In this document: positions 1 to 8,849 of the stretch, in pieces
Layout of the letters: each line of letters opens with the position of its first letter
Position numbering within the stretch: the first letter of the stretch is position 1
NCBI RefSeq assembly: GCF_000721075.1
Contig: NZ_JOEQ01000005.1
Location: 620,001-684,000 of the forward strand
DNA: 64,000 bases
Direction: 5' to 3'
Origin: Streptosporangium amethystogenes
Lineage (GTDB): Bacteria; Actinomycetota; Actinomycetes; Streptosporangiales; Streptosporangiaceae
The notes under the pieces: model-generated
The model's input: only the letters and a program-made list of their open reading frames with translations
Told to the model about the DNA's origin: nothing
Databases searched by the model: none
Position numbers and translations under genes: made by a program

Positions 1-318
1 GTCACGGGGGTGTCGGGAGGTGGGGCGGGGGGCTCCCCGGGCCGGTGCGGTGCAGGCCGAGGGCGGCCCTGAGCAGCCCTCGCGGGTCGCTCGTCCCCGT
101 GGCGGAGGGTGTCGTCCACCGGCTGTCAAGCTGTCTCCCCGCGAACCCAGGCTCCCGGTGTGCGCTACACGCCGGGACCTTTGCCGAATTTGGGGCGTAA
201 GCATACTGATTTATCATCCGTCACGGATGTCGCTGCGTTCGATTACATTCCGAAATCAGCCGAGGTGATCTCCGCGATGTGCCGGACCGATCCGGGGCTC
301 GTGACCTAGCTTCGAGGC
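1..318. other. Left-edge intergenic region, no supported gene
   Basis: No open frame here has convincing coding character; the short frames are low-complexity and arginine/proline rich. The right part (about 200-318) is less G+C rich and probably carries the promoter of the downstream LysR gene, including the palindrome at 215-229. The left end could be the 3' flank of a gene outside the window. Confidence 0.5.
215..229. promoter_or_regulatory. Palindrome upstream of the LysR gene
   Basis: CATCCGT-C-ACGGATG is a perfect inverted repeat with 7-bp arms and a single central base, about 90 bp before the LysR start. LysR regulators commonly bind interrupted dyads near their own promoter, so autoregulation is plausible. 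The assignment to this regulator is inference. Confidence 0.35.
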
Positions 319-1188
319 ATGAATCTGCAGCAGCTCCGCTATGTGGTCGCGACGGCGGAGCATCGCACCATGACCGACGCGGCCAGATCGCTGTACATCG
401 CACAACCCGCGCTCTCCCGTGCGATCAGGGATCTGGAACGAGAGCTCGGTATGACATTGTTCGCGCGTTCCGGACGTGGCGTGGTCGTCACGGCACAGGG
501 GCGCCGGGTGGTCAAGCTGGCCAGGGAGGCACTCGATGCCGTTCGCGAGATCGAGGCACTGTCCACGCACGGCCACACCTCCGAGGCGGAGCTCCGCATC
601 GCCTCGATACCCAGTCTCGAACCGGGGCTGGCCGGACGCCTTCTCCCCGCGTACACCGCGGAACATCCCGGGGTACGCATTCAGATTGTCCGCTGTGACG
701 GGCGGGACGGCGTGGTGAGCGCCATCAGGGACCAGCGGGCCGACCTCGGCCTGACGGACCTGCCCGTCCCCACCGATCTGGTCAGCCACCCGCTGGAGCG
801 CCAGGAGATCGTGCTGATCTCCCCGCCCGGCGTGGACCTGCCCGACCCGGTGCCGGTGAGGAGACTCAACGGCATGCGTCTGGTGCTGCCGGTTCCCGGC
901 AGCTCCCGGCGCAGGGAGTTCGACGCGCTCTTCGCCAAACACGGTGTGGCCCCCGTGGTGGCGACGCAGCTCGACGAGCGCGGCAACTGGCTGAGCACCG
1001 TCCGTTCGGGTACGGCCTCGATGCTCTGGTACCGGGGGATGGCCGAGCAGGCCGCCCGCGCCGGACTCGTGGTCCGCACCCTCGATCCCTCGGTCCGCCG
1101 GGTGATCGCCATCGTTCACGCGCGACGGCGGCTGCCCGCCATCGCCCAGGAGTTCCTGTCCGTGGCCGAAAGTGGGTCGGCCGCGTAA
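319..1188 (+). CDS. LysR-family transcriptional regulator
   Basis: This is a 289-residue protein of normal LysR length. The N-terminal winged helix-turn-helix spans residues 1-60 and contains the typical helix pair around AARSLYIAQPALSRAIRDLE. The remainder matches a type-2 periplasmic-binding-like effector domain. The ATG at 319 is kept because it gives a complete first helix, but a GAGG lies only one base upstream, so the ribosome-binding site is poor. No divergent partner is visible because the window begins here, so the target genes and effector are unknown. It is followed by a FolP2-like gene on the same strand after an 87-bp gap that suggests no functional link. Confidence 0.88.
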   Translation: MNLQQLRYVVATAEHRTMTDAARSLYIAQPALSRAIRDLERELGMTLFARSGRGVVVTAQGRRVVKLAREALDAVREIEALSTHGHTSEAELRIASIPSLEPGLAGRLLPAYTAEHPGVRIQIVRCDGRDGVVSAIRDQRADLGLTDLPVPTDLVSHPLERQEIVLISPPGVDLPDPVPVRRLNGMRLVLPVPGSSRRREFDALFAKHGVAPVVATQLDERGNWLSTVRSGTASMLWYRGMAEQAARAGLVVRTLDPSVRRVIAIVHARRRLPAIAQEFLSVAESGSAA

Positions 1189-1275
1189 GGAGCCCTGAGG
1201 CTCGTCAGTTTCCCCCAGAGGCGGCGCAGGTGGGAGCGCCGTCCTCTCCGACACCGGGCTATAGGCTCGGTCTCG

Positions 1276-2109
1276 ATGACTACTCTGCACCTGCGAGGCC
1301 GTGAGTTCCGGCCCGGTGAGTTCGCGATCATGGCGGTGGTCAACCGCACCCCCGACTCCTTCTTCGACCGGGGAAGGACCTACGGTTTCGCGGCGGCCCT
1401 GGAGGCGGTGGACGGTGCCGTCGCCGGCGGCGCGGACATCGTCGACATCGGCGGCGTCAAGGCGGGTCCCGGTGACGAGGTCGACCCCGCGGAGGAGATC
1501 CGCAGGGTGGCCGATCTGGTCGCCGAGGTCAGGCGGCGCCACCCCCGGCTCGTCATCAGCGTCGACACCTGGCGTGCGGAGGTCGGCGAGGTCGTCGCGG
1601 AGGCGGGCGCCGACCTGCTCAACGACACCTGGGGCGGGGTCGACCCCAACCTGGCCTCCGTCGCGGCCAGGCACGGCATCGGCCTGGTCTGCGCGCACGC
1701 GGGACGGGTCGCCCCCCGCACCCGCCCGCACCGCGTCGCCTACGCCGACGTGGTCGCCGACGTCATCGGCTACACCGTCGACCTCGCCGAACGCGCCGTC
1801 GCCGCGGGAGTGTCCAGGGAGTCGATCCTCATCGACCCGGCGCACGACTTCGGCAAGAACACCTGGCACTCCCTGGAGATCAGCCGCCGCCTGGACGAGA
1901 TGGTCGCCACCGGCTGGCCGGTGCTCGTCGCGGTCTCCAACAAGGACTTCGTCGGTGAGACCCTCGGCGGGCTCCCGGTGGACGAGCGCCACGCGGGAAC
2001 CATGGCCACGCTGGCGGTCTCCGCCTGGCAGGGCGCCCGGGTGTTCCGGGTCCACGACGCCGCGTCCGCCCGCGCCGCCCTGGCGACCGTCGCCAGGCTC
2101 CGGCGATGA
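1276..2109 (+). CDS. folP2: Dihydropteroate synthase paralogue of the FolP2 type
   Basis: The 277-residue TIM-barrel protein carries the first pterin-binding signature as NRTPDSFFDRG. The second signature, usually GESTRPG in active dihydropteroate synthase, reads GGVKAGPG. The motifs DIGGVKAGPGDEVD, ISVDTWRAEV, NDTWGG, DPAHDFGKNT and SNKDFVGETLG correspond to mycobacterial FolP2, a paralogue reported not to replace folate-pathway FolP. A role outside p-aminobenzoate condensation is therefore likely. In several actinobacteria folP2 sits next to gpgS; here gpgS is about 23 kb away. The gene is convergent with the PLP-dependent lyase, with 10 bp between them. Confidence 0.85.
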   Translation: MTTLHLRGREFRPGEFAIMAVVNRTPDSFFDRGRTYGFAAALEAVDGAVAGGADIVDIGGVKAGPGDEVDPAEEIRRVADLVAEVRRRHPRLVISVDTWRAEVGEVVAEAGADLLNDTWGGVDPNLASVAARHGIGLVCAHAGRVAPRTRPHRVAYADVVADVIGYTVDLAERAVAAGVSRESILIDPAHDFGKNTWHSLEISRRLDEMVATGWPVLVAVSNKDFVGETLGGLPVDERHAGTMATLAVSAWQGARVFRVHDAASARAALATVARLRR

Positions 2110-2119
2110 CGCCGCCGCG

Positions 2120-3538
2120 CTAGGAGTAGATGACCGACAGGAAGCGGATCAGGACCGCCTCCCGGCGGTCGGCGGGAAGGGCGTCCAGGACGGCGTTGAC
2201 CACGGCCATCTCCGGCTGGCCGGAGCCGCCCAGATCCACCCCGACCGAGGCCGCCAGCTCGCCGAAGGTCTCGTCGTCCAGTGTGTCCAGGTCCAGTTCC
2301 GCGATCAGTTCCACCAGCCCCTCGGGCAACCGCGCGGGGCCGCGCCCGCGGGCCGCCTCCGCCGCCTCCGCGATCACCTCCAGCATCGCCTCGACACCCC
2401 GCAGGGTCACCCCGGTCACCGTGATGTGGATGTTGGCCGGGATACCCGCGTACGACAGCTGCGGCTGCAGGAACCACCCCCGCTTCCTGGCCTCGTCGGA
2501 CAGCACGAACACGTCCACCTCGTCCGAGCCGAAGGCGATCAGTGCGGACTCGGGGTCGCCGAGCACCCGCAGCCCCGGGATCTTCGCGATGCCCTCGCGG
2601 AGCGTGCGGGCCGCCGCCAGGGTGGTGCGGCCGAGTTCCAGGTAGCCCTCCCTACCCAGGGCCTGGAAGGTGGCCCACGCGCCGCCCAGCGGGCCGGCGG
2701 ACTTCGAGCTCTGCACCGTGGCGTTGATCACTGTGTAGCCGGGCCACGACGCCGAGGCGAAGTACGCCCGGCGCCGCAGCGCCGGATCGGCGAACAGCAC
2801 GACCGACGCGCCCTTGGGGGAGTAGCCGAACTTGTGCAGGTCGCACGAGAGCGACGTGACCCCGGGGACCGACAGGTCGAAGGGCGGAACACTCGCCCCG
2901 GCCTCGCGCAGCCAGGGCAGCAGCCACCCGCCCACGCAGGCGTCCACGTGACACGGCACGCCGCGCGCGGCGGCGATCGCGGCTATCTCGGAGATCGGGT
3001 CGATCACCCCCTGGGGGTAGGACGGAGCCGAGGCGACCACCAGGACGGTGTCCTCGCTGATCGCGGCCTCGACGGCCGCGGGGGAGGCCCGGAAGGTCAC
3101 CGGGTCCACCGGCACCGCGTCCAGCACGAGCCCCAGGTAGTGCGCGGCCTTGTGGAAGGCCGGGTGCGCGGTCACCGGGACCGCCATCCGGGGGCGGCCC
3201 TCGGTCTTCGCGGAGTCCCGGGCCGCCTTCACCGCCAGCATGATCGATTCGGTGCCGCCGCTGGTGAAGATGCCGCAACCCCCGCCGAGCAGCTCGGCGA
3301 CCGCGCCGACGACCTGCTTCTCCATCTCCACGACGCTGGGGAACGCCGTCGGATCGAGGGTGTTGACCTCGAGCATCTCGAAGTAGGCCCTGGCGGCGGC
3401 CTCGTGCACCTCGGGGCGCCCGGTGTCGTAGACGTAGGCGGTCACCTTGCCGCCGCGCACCGGCAGGTCGTCCCGCTTGAGGCGGGTGATCTCGGCGAGC
3501 AGTTCCTCGGTGCTGCGGCCCTTGTCAGGCAGGCTCAT
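2120..3538 (-). CDS. PLP-dependent lyase/decarboxylase, sphingosine-1-phosphate lyase-like
   Basis: This is a 472-residue fold-type I PLP enzyme. The Schiff-base lysine is in SCDLHKFGYSPKG; FTSGGTESIMLAVKAARD is the cofactor phosphate-binding region and HVDACVGGW carries the aspartate that pairs with the pyridine nitrogen. The combination is typical of the sphingosine-1-phosphate lyase/group II decarboxylase family. The likely reaction is retro-aldol cleavage of a phosphorylated amino alcohol or decarboxylation of an amino acid; the substrate cannot be read from sequence. The ATG at 3538 was chosen because a GAGGAG lies about 6 bases upstream; the open frame continues further 5' but that part is low-complexity and shares no family motif. 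Confidence 0.85.
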   Translation of the reverse strand: MSLPDKGRSTEELLAEITRLKRDDLPVRGGKVTAYVYDTGRPEVHEAAARAYFEMLEVNTLDPTAFPSVVEMEKQVVGAVAELLGGGCGIFTSGGTESIMLAVKAARDSAKTEGRPRMAVPVTAHPAFHKAAHYLGLVLDAVPVDPVTFRASPAAVEAAISEDTVLVVASAPSYPQGVIDPISEIAAIAAARGVPCHVDACVGGWLLPWLREAGASVPPFDLSVPGVTSLSCDLHKFGYSPKGASVVLFADPALRRRAYFASASWPGYTVINATVQSSKSAGPLGGAWATFQALGREGYLELGRTTLAAARTLREGIAKIPGLRVLGDPESALIAFGSDEVDVFVLSDEARKRGWFLQPQLSYAGIPANIHITVTGVTLRGVEAMLEVIAEAAEAARGRGPARLPEGLVELIAELDLDTLDDETFGELAASVGVDLGGSGQPEMAVVNAVLDALPADRREAVLIRFLSVIYS

Positions 3539-3614
3539 CGGTCTCCTCGGGGGGACGGCTCGCACGGCTCGCGTGCCGGAAGGGACGCGGCCCGCAGAGG
3601 CCGCAGGGGATATC

Positions 3615-3635
3615 CCAGGATCATACGGATCCTGG
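3615..3635. promoter_or_regulatory. Inverted repeat upstream of the PLP lyase gene
   Basis: CCAGGATC-N5-GATCCTGG has perfect 8-bp arms. It lies between the TetR stop at 3672 and the PLP lyase start at 3538, both on the minus strand. It could be an operator for the lyase promoter or a weak terminator after tetR; no T-tract follows, which favours an operator. Confidence 0.35.
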
Positions 3636-3671
3636 CCCCGCGCTCCCGCCCCCTGGGCGGGCCAAAAGGCG

Positions 3672-4310
3672 TCAGGGAGGTGGGCCGGGCAGGGCGGCGG
3701 CACGGTGGATCATCCGGTGCAGGTGGATACGGAACCGCCGCAGCGCGGCGGGGTCCTCGGGGCCCCGACGGTCGCCGTTCTCGTCGAGCACCCCGCCCTG
3801 GCAGAAGCCGTGCACGGACCAGACCATCGACCAGAAGACGTACTCCAGGTCGACGTCGGGGCCGAGGTGCCTCGCCTCGACGCTGGGGGTGATCACGCTG
3901 TGGACGTAGGAGATCTGTGGCCGGATGTATCTCCGTTCCAGCTCGGTGAGGTCGCTGGCGTCCGACAGCGCCCTGTGTATCCACAGGGAGGGGAACTCCG
4001 GATGGGCCAGGCAGAAGTCGAGGTAGTGGTCGACGATCCGGTGGACCAGCAGTGCCGTCTGCTCGGGGGTCGTGGTGGGGGCGCCGGTCAGCGCCTTCTC
4101 CAGCGACGCCCGCTCGGCCTGGTACGTGCGCTCCATGATCTCCAGATAGAGCTCCCGCTTGCCGCCGAACTCCTCGGTGAGGGCCTCGACGCTCAGCCCG
4201 GCGGCCTCGGCGATCTGGCTGGTGGTCGTGCTGTCGTATCCCAGGGCGGCGAACAGGCTGGTCGCGACCCGCAGGATCGGCTCTCGCCCGCTGCCGCCAC
4301 CGGAAGTCAT
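3672..4310 (-). CDS. TetR-family transcriptional regulator
   Basis: This 212-residue regulator has an N-terminal TetR helix-turn-helix (residues about 8-55: LFAALGYDSTTTSQIAEAAG followed by SVEALTEEFGGKRELYLEIM) and an all-helical ligand domain. The start is the ATG at 4310, where the family alignment begins; the frame is open much further upstream, but that stretch is antisense to the histidine kinase and is not coding. The gene sits between the PLP lyase and the histidine kinase on the same strand. Overlapping dyads at 4335-4372 probably form its operator. The ligand is unknown. Confidence 0.87.
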   Translation of the reverse strand: MTSGGGSGREPILRVATSLFAALGYDSTTTSQIAEAAGLSVEALTEEFGGKRELYLEIMERTYQAERASLEKALTGAPTTTPEQTALLVHRIVDHYLDFCLAHPEFPSLWIHRALSDASDLTELERRYIRPQISYVHSVITPSVEARHLGPDVDLEYVFWSMVWSVHGFCQGGVLDENGDRRGPEDPAALRRFRIHLHRMIHRAAALPGPPP

Positions 4311-4334
4311 GAATGCGACGTTAGATCCTGATCG

Positions 4335-4372
4335 ATCACCTGACCAAGGAGGTGATTGACAATCCTTGGTCA
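4335..4372. promoter_or_regulatory. Nested inverted repeats upstream of the tetR gene
   Basis: Two dyads overlap in the gap before the TetR start: ATCACCT-N8-AGGTGAT (4335-4356) and TGACCAAGGA-N12-TCCTTGGTCA (4341-4372). The second reaches into the last codon of the histidine kinase gene. Nested dyads immediately upstream of a tetR gene are typical autoregulatory operators. That they bind this TetR is inference. Confidence 0.5.
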
Positions 4373-5830
4373 AGATAGCGGAAGTCGTACGACCGCCCGC
4401 AGACCCGGTGAGGCGTCCTCCAGGTGGACCGCGCCGCCGTGGGCGTGCACCGTCTCGCGCACGATCGCCAGGCCGAGACCGGCCCCGCCCTCGTCGCGGC
4501 TGCGCGCGCTGTCCAGCCGGGTGAACCGGTCGAACACCCGCTCCCGGTCGAACTCGGGAATGCCGGGCCCGTCGTCGGTGACGGTCAGCACGGCGTCGGC
4601 TCCCTCGTCCCGCAACTCGACCAGCACAACGGTGCGGGTGTGCCGCAGCGCGTTGTCGACCAGGTTGACCAGCACCCGTCCCAGATCCAGCGCGTCCCCC
4701 GTCGTCACCGTCGGGCCGTCGCCGATCCGCACGGTGACGGCCTGGCCGTACCGCTCGACGGTCTGCTGGACCAGCTGGTCCAGCTCCACCGGCTCCCTGC
4801 GCGCCGGTGTGCCGCCGCGCTCGTCCAGGCGGGCCAGCGCGAGCAGGTCCTCGGCCAGCCGGGACAGGCGCATGGTGTCCTCCAGCACGCCCTCGGCCGT
4901 CTCCTGCCAGTCCTGCCCTCCGGGATGGCCGAGTGCCACCTCCAGCTGGAGCCGGATGCTCGCCAGCGGGCTGCGCAGCTCGTGGGCCGCGTCCGAGACC
5001 AGGGCCCGCTGCCGGATGTCCGCCTTTTCCAGCCGGGCCAGCATCGCGTTCAGCGTGGTGGCGAGGCTGTGCACCTCGTCGCGCGCCTCGGGCACCGGCA
5101 GGCGATGGGAGCGAGCGGTGTCGGTGATCTCCTCCGCGCCCCGGCGCAGTGCCGTGATCGGCCGCAGGGTCCCGCCGATGATCACCCAGCTGACCCCGGC
5201 GAGCAGGACCAGCAGCAGCGGTGTGCCGACGAGCAGTACGTGCCCGGCCGTGGAGATGCTGGTCTGCACCTCGCTGAAGGGGCGCGCCGCGATCACCGTC
5301 CTTCCCCGGTCGGCGCTGAGCACCCGCACTCGCAGCACGTGCGGGATGCCGTACGGCTTCCCGTCCAGGAAACGCGCCTCGGCCGCGCCGATCGCCTCGG
5401 CCCGGCCGGCGGCGTTCAGCAGCGGCACCAGCCTGTCGGTGCCGGCGGTGGTGTGGGTGATCCGCCCCGCGCCGTCGATCACCTGCAGGAGCGTGCCGTC
5501 CGGCGAGGTCATCTCGTTGGGCAGCCGCTCGGCGTCGGCCAGCGAGACCGTCTCCCTGGCCCGCTGGTAGATCGAGTCGTCGATGGTGCCCAGTAGCGCG
5601 TTGCGGAGCACGCCGATCATCACGTACGCCGAGACCACGAGTGCCACCGCCAGCACGGCCGAGGCGACCGCGGTCAGCCGGAAGCGCAGGCTCCGACGCC
5701 GCCACAGGCCGACCGCGCGACGCCTTCCCCCCGGTGTCGCGCCGGTCGCCGGAGGCGGTTCGGCCGGGGGAGCCTGGCGGGGCCGGGGCGCGGGATCAGC
5801 CGCCATGTCGGCCGTCACGTCAGCCGCCAT
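4370..5830 (-). CDS. Two-component sensor histidine kinase
   Basis: The 486-residue membrane kinase has two transmembrane helices (about 52-75 and 197-219) flanking a short extracytoplasmic sensor region, then a HAMP linker. The dimerisation domain contains the phospho-accepting His283 in SDAAHELRSPLAS. The ATPase domain shows the N box LVNLVDNALRHT, G1 box TDDGPGIP, F box FDRFTR and G2 box GAGLGLAIV. A proline/alanine-rich cytoplasmic N-terminal tail of about 45 residues is present. The start overlaps the 3' end of the response-regulator gene by 11 bp, indicating translational coupling. The signal is unknown, but the divergent LolA-like/ABC operon is the obvious candidate target. Confidence 0.93.
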   Translation of the reverse strand: MAADVTADMAADPAPRPRQAPPAEPPPATGATPGGRRRAVGLWRRRSLRFRLTAVASAVLAVALVVSAYVMIGVLRNALLGTIDDSIYQRARETVSLADAERLPNEMTSPDGTLLQVIDGAGRITHTTAGTDRLVPLLNAAGRAEAIGAAEARFLDGKPYGIPHVLRVRVLSADRGRTVIAARPFSEVQTSISTAGHVLLVGTPLLLVLLAGVSWVIIGGTLRPITALRRGAEEITDTARSHRLPVPEARDEVHSLATTLNAMLARLEKADIRQRALVSDAAHELRSPLASIRLQLEVALGHPGGQDWQETAEGVLEDTMRLSRLAEDLLALARLDERGGTPARREPVELDQLVQQTVERYGQAVTVRIGDGPTVTTGDALDLGRVLVNLVDNALRHTRTVVLVELRDEGADAVLTVTDDGPGIPEFDRERVFDRFTRLDSARSRDEGGAGLGLAIVRETVHAHGGAVHLEDASPGLRAVVRLPLS

Positions 5831-6494
5831 CGCCGGCCAGCCGGTATCCCGCTCCCCGCACCGTCTGCAGCGCGTTCCTGGAGAACGGCACGTCGATCTT
5901 GCGCCGTAGGTAGCCGACGTAGACCTCGACCACGTTGGGGTCGGTGTCGAAGGTGTCCCAGACGTGCTCCAGGATCTCCGTCTTGGAGACCACCTCGTCG
6001 TGGTGACGGATCAGGAACTCCAGCAGCGCGAACTCCCTGGGCGTCAGCTCCACCGGCGTCTCGCCCCTGGTGACGCGCCGCCGCGCCGGATCCAGTGCCA
6101 GGTCCCCGGCCCTCAGCACGGACGGGCGCCGGTGCGCGCCACGCCGTAGCAGCGCCCTCAGCCTGGCCACCAGCACCACGTACGAGAACGGCTTGGTCAG
6201 GTAGTCGTCGGCGCCGAGGTCGAGCCCGTCGGCCATGTCGTACTCGCCGTCCTTGGCCGACAGCATCAGGATCGGCACCCAGTTCTCCTCCGCCCGCAGC
6301 TGCTTGCAGACGTTGTAGCCGGAGATCCTGGGCAACATGATGTCCAGCACCACCACGTCGTACTCGCCGTGCCTGGCCTGGTGGAGGCCGTCCTCCCCGT
6401 CGTGCGCGAGGTCGACCACGAACCCCTCGGCCTGCAACCCCCGCCGCAGGGCCGCGGCCATCCGCCGCTCGTCCTCCACGACGAGAACCCGCAT
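5820..6494 (-). CDS. OmpR-family response regulator
   Basis: The 224-residue protein has a receiver domain with acidic pocket (VVEDE), phospho-acceptor Asp51 in VVVLDIMLPR and switch lysine K101 in YLTKPF, followed by an OmpR/PhoB winged-helix domain (residues about 125-222) ending in VRGAGYRLAG. It pairs with the kinase encoded immediately downstream. Direct repeats in the divergent promoter region (6544-6589) have the 10-11 bp spacing expected of OmpR-type boxes, so it probably controls the LolA-like/ABC operon as well as itself. Confidence 0.94.
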   Translation of the reverse strand: MRVLVVEDERRMAAALRRGLQAEGFVVDLAHDGEDGLHQARHGEYDVVVLDIMLPRISGYNVCKQLRAEENWVPILMLSAKDGEYDMADGLDLGADDYLTKPFSYVVLVARLRALLRRGAHRRPSVLRAGDLALDPARRRVTRGETPVELTPREFALLEFLIRHHDEVVSKTEILEHVWDTFDTDPNVVEVYVGYLRRKIDVPFSRNALQTVRGAGYRLAGDGG

Positions 6495-6543
6495 GATCCA
6501 CCCCTTCTCTCACCTTGGACGCCCCCATCCTCGACCACCCGGC

Positions 6544-6589
6544 CTGAGAGGCGGCTGAGAATCCTGTGAGCCCTCTCAGTCTGTCTCAG
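6544..6589. promoter_or_regulatory. Hexamer repeats CTGAGA/TCTCAG, probable response-regulator boxes
   Basis: In the 163-bp divergent gap, CTGAGA occurs at 6544 and 6555 (11-bp period), and its complement TCTCAG at 6574 and 6584 (10-bp period). The two pairs are arranged as an overall inverted repeat. Direct repeats one helical turn apart are characteristic of OmpR/PhoB-type binding. Binding by the adjacent regulator is inferred from position. Confidence 0.55.
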
Positions 6590-6657
6590 CCTCGGCACAG
6601 GAGTCGTCCCGCAGGCTGCTGTCAACAGGCACCGACGGCATAGCGTGGAGGAATGAG

Positions 6658-7824
6658 ATGTCGATACGAGCGAGACGTGGACGCACGGTGAGGTGGGCCG
6701 TGCCGGCCGCCGCGATCGCGGTGATCGCCGGAGCCATCGGAGCCGGGCCGGTCATCGCCGCCGTCCAGGGAGACCCCGCCCTGCCCGAGCGTACCGCCGA
6801 GCAACTGCTCGCGAGCGCGGCCCAGGCCGGCCGGGCCGGGTTGAAACCCATGTCGGGCACCGTCATGCAGACCGCCTCACTCGGGCTGCCGGGACTGCCG
6901 GAGGTGCCGGGCATGGGCGGATCCTCGCCCGTCGCCCTGCTCTCGGGCTCGCACGAGCTCAAGGTCTGGTACGGAGGGGCGGACAAGGTGCGCTTCGCCC
7001 TCCCCGGCCGGATGAGCGAGACCGACCTGATCACCAACGGCGACCAGGTCTGGCTGTGGCAGAGCGACGAGAACAGGGCCACCCGGGTCAAGGCCGGGAG
7101 CGGGGAGCGGGGCGAGGAGGCGGCCCGCGCCCACGAGGCGCTGCCCACGGCGACCACGCCGCAGCAGCTCGCCCAGCAGTTGCTGCGGCGGGTCGGTGCC
7201 GACACAGTGGTCAGCGTGAGCAACACCGAGAAGGTCGCCGACCGCGCGGCCTACCAGCTCGCGTTCGCGCCCAAGGACCCCTCCTCCCTGGTCAAGGAGG
7301 TCAAGCTGGCGCTGGACGGGGAGACCCTGGTCCCCCTGCGGGTCCAGGTCTACGCCCGGAGCGCGGCCGAGCCCGCCTTCGAGGTCGGCTTCACCTCGGT
7401 CACCTTCTCCCCGCCCGCCGCGGAGAACTTCACCTTCACCCCGCCCACGGGCGCCAAGGTCGAGGAGACGTCGCTCGCCGAGCTCCTCAAGGAGCGGCGA
7501 CCGGAGCGGGGCGAGGGCTTCGAAGACGCGGAGAAGCTCAAGAGCGAGGTCGGCACCGTCGGCGAGGGCTGGACCACGGTCGCGGTGATCCCCGTCTCCG
7601 AGCAGGAACTCACCGGCCAGGGACAGGGCGAGGGATCCTCGGGAGCGGGCATCGGCGCGATCGGCGACGCCCTGCTGAAGTCGGCCAAGCCGATCAGTGG
7701 GACCTGGGGCAGCGGCAAGGTCATCCAGACCAAGCTGGTCTCCGCGCTGCTGACCGACGACGGCCGCCTGCTGGTCGGTGCCGTCACCCCGGAGAAACTG
7801 TCCGAGGCGGCCGGTCGGAAATGA
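6658..7824 (+). CDS. Secreted LolA/LppX-like protein
   Basis: The 388-residue protein starts with a basic N-terminus and a hydrophobic segment (about residues 12-35), consistent with a signal peptide or membrane anchor; no lipobox cysteine is visible. The mature part has the alternating beta-strand pattern and the repeated theme of lipid/lipoprotein carrier folds (VWYGGADKVRFALPG, VWLWQSDENRATRV, LVPLRVQVYA, FEVGFTSVTFSPP). The family binds hydrophobic ligands outside the membrane. It is the first gene of an operon with an ABC ATPase and permease (stop and next start overlap as ATGA), and it diverges from the two-component system that probably regulates it. A role in sensing or handling an exported lipid or peptide is inference. 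Confidence 0.75.
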   Translation: MSIRARRGRTVRWAVPAAAIAVIAGAIGAGPVIAAVQGDPALPERTAEQLLASAAQAGRAGLKPMSGTVMQTASLGLPGLPEVPGMGGSSPVALLSGSHELKVWYGGADKVRFALPGRMSETDLITNGDQVWLWQSDENRATRVKAGSGERGEEAARAHEALPTATTPQQLAQQLLRRVGADTVVSVSNTEKVADRAAYQLAFAPKDPSSLVKEVKLALDGETLVPLRVQVYARSAAEPAFEVGFTSVTFSPPAAENFTFTPPTGAKVEETSLAELLKERRPERGEGFEDAEKLKSEVGTVGEGWTTVAVIPVSEQELTGQGQGEGSSGAGIGAIGDALLKSAKPISGTWGSGKVIQTKLVSALLTDDGRLLVGAVTPEKLSEAAGRK

Positions 7825-8849
7825 GTCGGACGCCGACAGACGCCGGGCTCGCGGCGGACGTCCCCGGATCCCGCGTCGGGGGTCCGGGGGGCGGTTCCCG
7901 GCGAGAGGTGCCCGGCGCGGAGCTCTCCATCGTCACCAGCGGGCTGACCAAGCGGTTCGGGAGCGGGCAGGTGGCCGTGGACGCCCTCGACCTCGCCGTG
8001 CCCAGCGGGTCGGTGTTCGGCTTCCTGGGCCCCAACGGCTCGGGCAAGACCACCACCATCCGCATGCTGCTCGGCCTGGTGGCGCCGACGGCGGGCGAGT
8101 GGCGGCTGCTCGGCACGCCGATGCCCGGCGGGGTGGGCGGCGTGCTGTCGAGGGTGGGAGCGCTGGTCGAGGGGCCGGCCTTCTACCCCTACCTGTCGGG
8201 CGAGGCGAACCTGCGTCGCTACGACGCCGCCGACCCGTCGGCCGACCCGCGCACCGTCTCGACCAGGATCGGGCTCGCGCTGGAACGGGTCGGCCTGGCC
8301 GCCGCGGCGGGCAAGCGCTACCGGGCCTACTCGCTCGGTATGCGCCAGCGGCTGGCCATCGCCGCCACCCTGCTCGGCCCCAGGGAACTGCTGATCCTCG
8401 ACGAGCCGACCAACGGGCTGGACCCGCAGGGCACCCGCGAGGTGCGCGGCCTGGTCAAGGAGATCGCCGCCGAGGGGACCACCGTCTTCGTCTCCTCCCA
8501 CCTGCTGGCCGAGGTGGAGCAGATGTGCTCCCATGTCGCGGTCATGCGGACCGGACGGCTGGTCGCGCAGGGTCCCATCGCCGACCTGCGGGCATCGGAG
8601 ACGGTCAGGATCCGGGTGGAGACCCCCGACGTCGAGGAGGCGGCGGCGGTGCTCGCCGGGCTCGGCCTGCCGGAGATCCGTCTCGGTGACGGCGACGTCA
8701 GCGCGGCGCTGGGAGCCGGCCTGCCGGAGCGGGTATGCGCCGCCCTGGTCACCGGTGGCGTCGCCGTCCGCGGCCTGGCCGTCCAGCGACCCACTCTTGA
8801 GGACGTGTTCGTGGGCCTGACCGGGGAGGGATTCGATGTCGACGGTTAG
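7821..8849 (+). CDS. ABC transporter ATP-binding protein (ABC-2 exporter type)
   Basis: The 342-residue ATPase has Walker A GPNGSGKTT, signature YSLGMRQRLAIA, Walker B LLILDEPTNG and an H-loop in SSHLL. An N-terminal extension of about 38 glycine/arginine-rich residues precedes the ATPase core. The ATG at 7821 overlaps the previous stop as ATGA. The C-terminal 80 residues form the accessory domain common in antibiotic/lantibiotic-type exporters. Its partner permease overlaps its 3' end by 14 bp. The substrate is not identifiable, but placement beside a LolA-like protein and a two-component system resembles cell-envelope or peptide-antibiotic defence modules. Confidence 0.92.
   Translation: MSRTPTDAGLAADVPGSRVGGPGGGSRREVPGAELSIVTSGLTKRFGSGQVAVDALDLAVPSGSVFGFLGPNGSGKTTTIRMLLGLVAPTAGEWRLLGTPMPGGVGGVLSRVGALVEGPAFYPYLSGEANLRRYDAADPSADPRTVSTRIGLALERVGLAAAAGKRYRAYSLGMRQRLAIAATLLGPRELLILDEPTNGLDPQGTREVRGLVKEIAAEGTTVFVSSHLLAEVEQMCSHVAVMRTGRLVAQGPIADLRASETVRIRVETPDVEEAAAVLAGLGLPEIRLGDGDVSAALGAGLPERVCAALVTGGVAVRGLAVQRPTLEDVFVGLTGEGFDVDG

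Noticed and set aside
256..2055. Long minus-strand open frame opposite the LysR and folP2 genes
   Set aside because: Arises from high-G+C codon bias; composition is Gly/Arg/Asp rich with no domain, while both plus-strand genes have clear motifs.
1301..3892. 863-codon plus-strand frame across folP2 and the PLP lyase
   Set aside because: Low-complexity Arg/Ser/Pro product; covers real genes in other frames.
4311..5705. N-terminal extension of the TetR frame to 677 codons
   Set aside because: The upstream part is in an alternative frame of the histidine kinase gene and has no family similarity.
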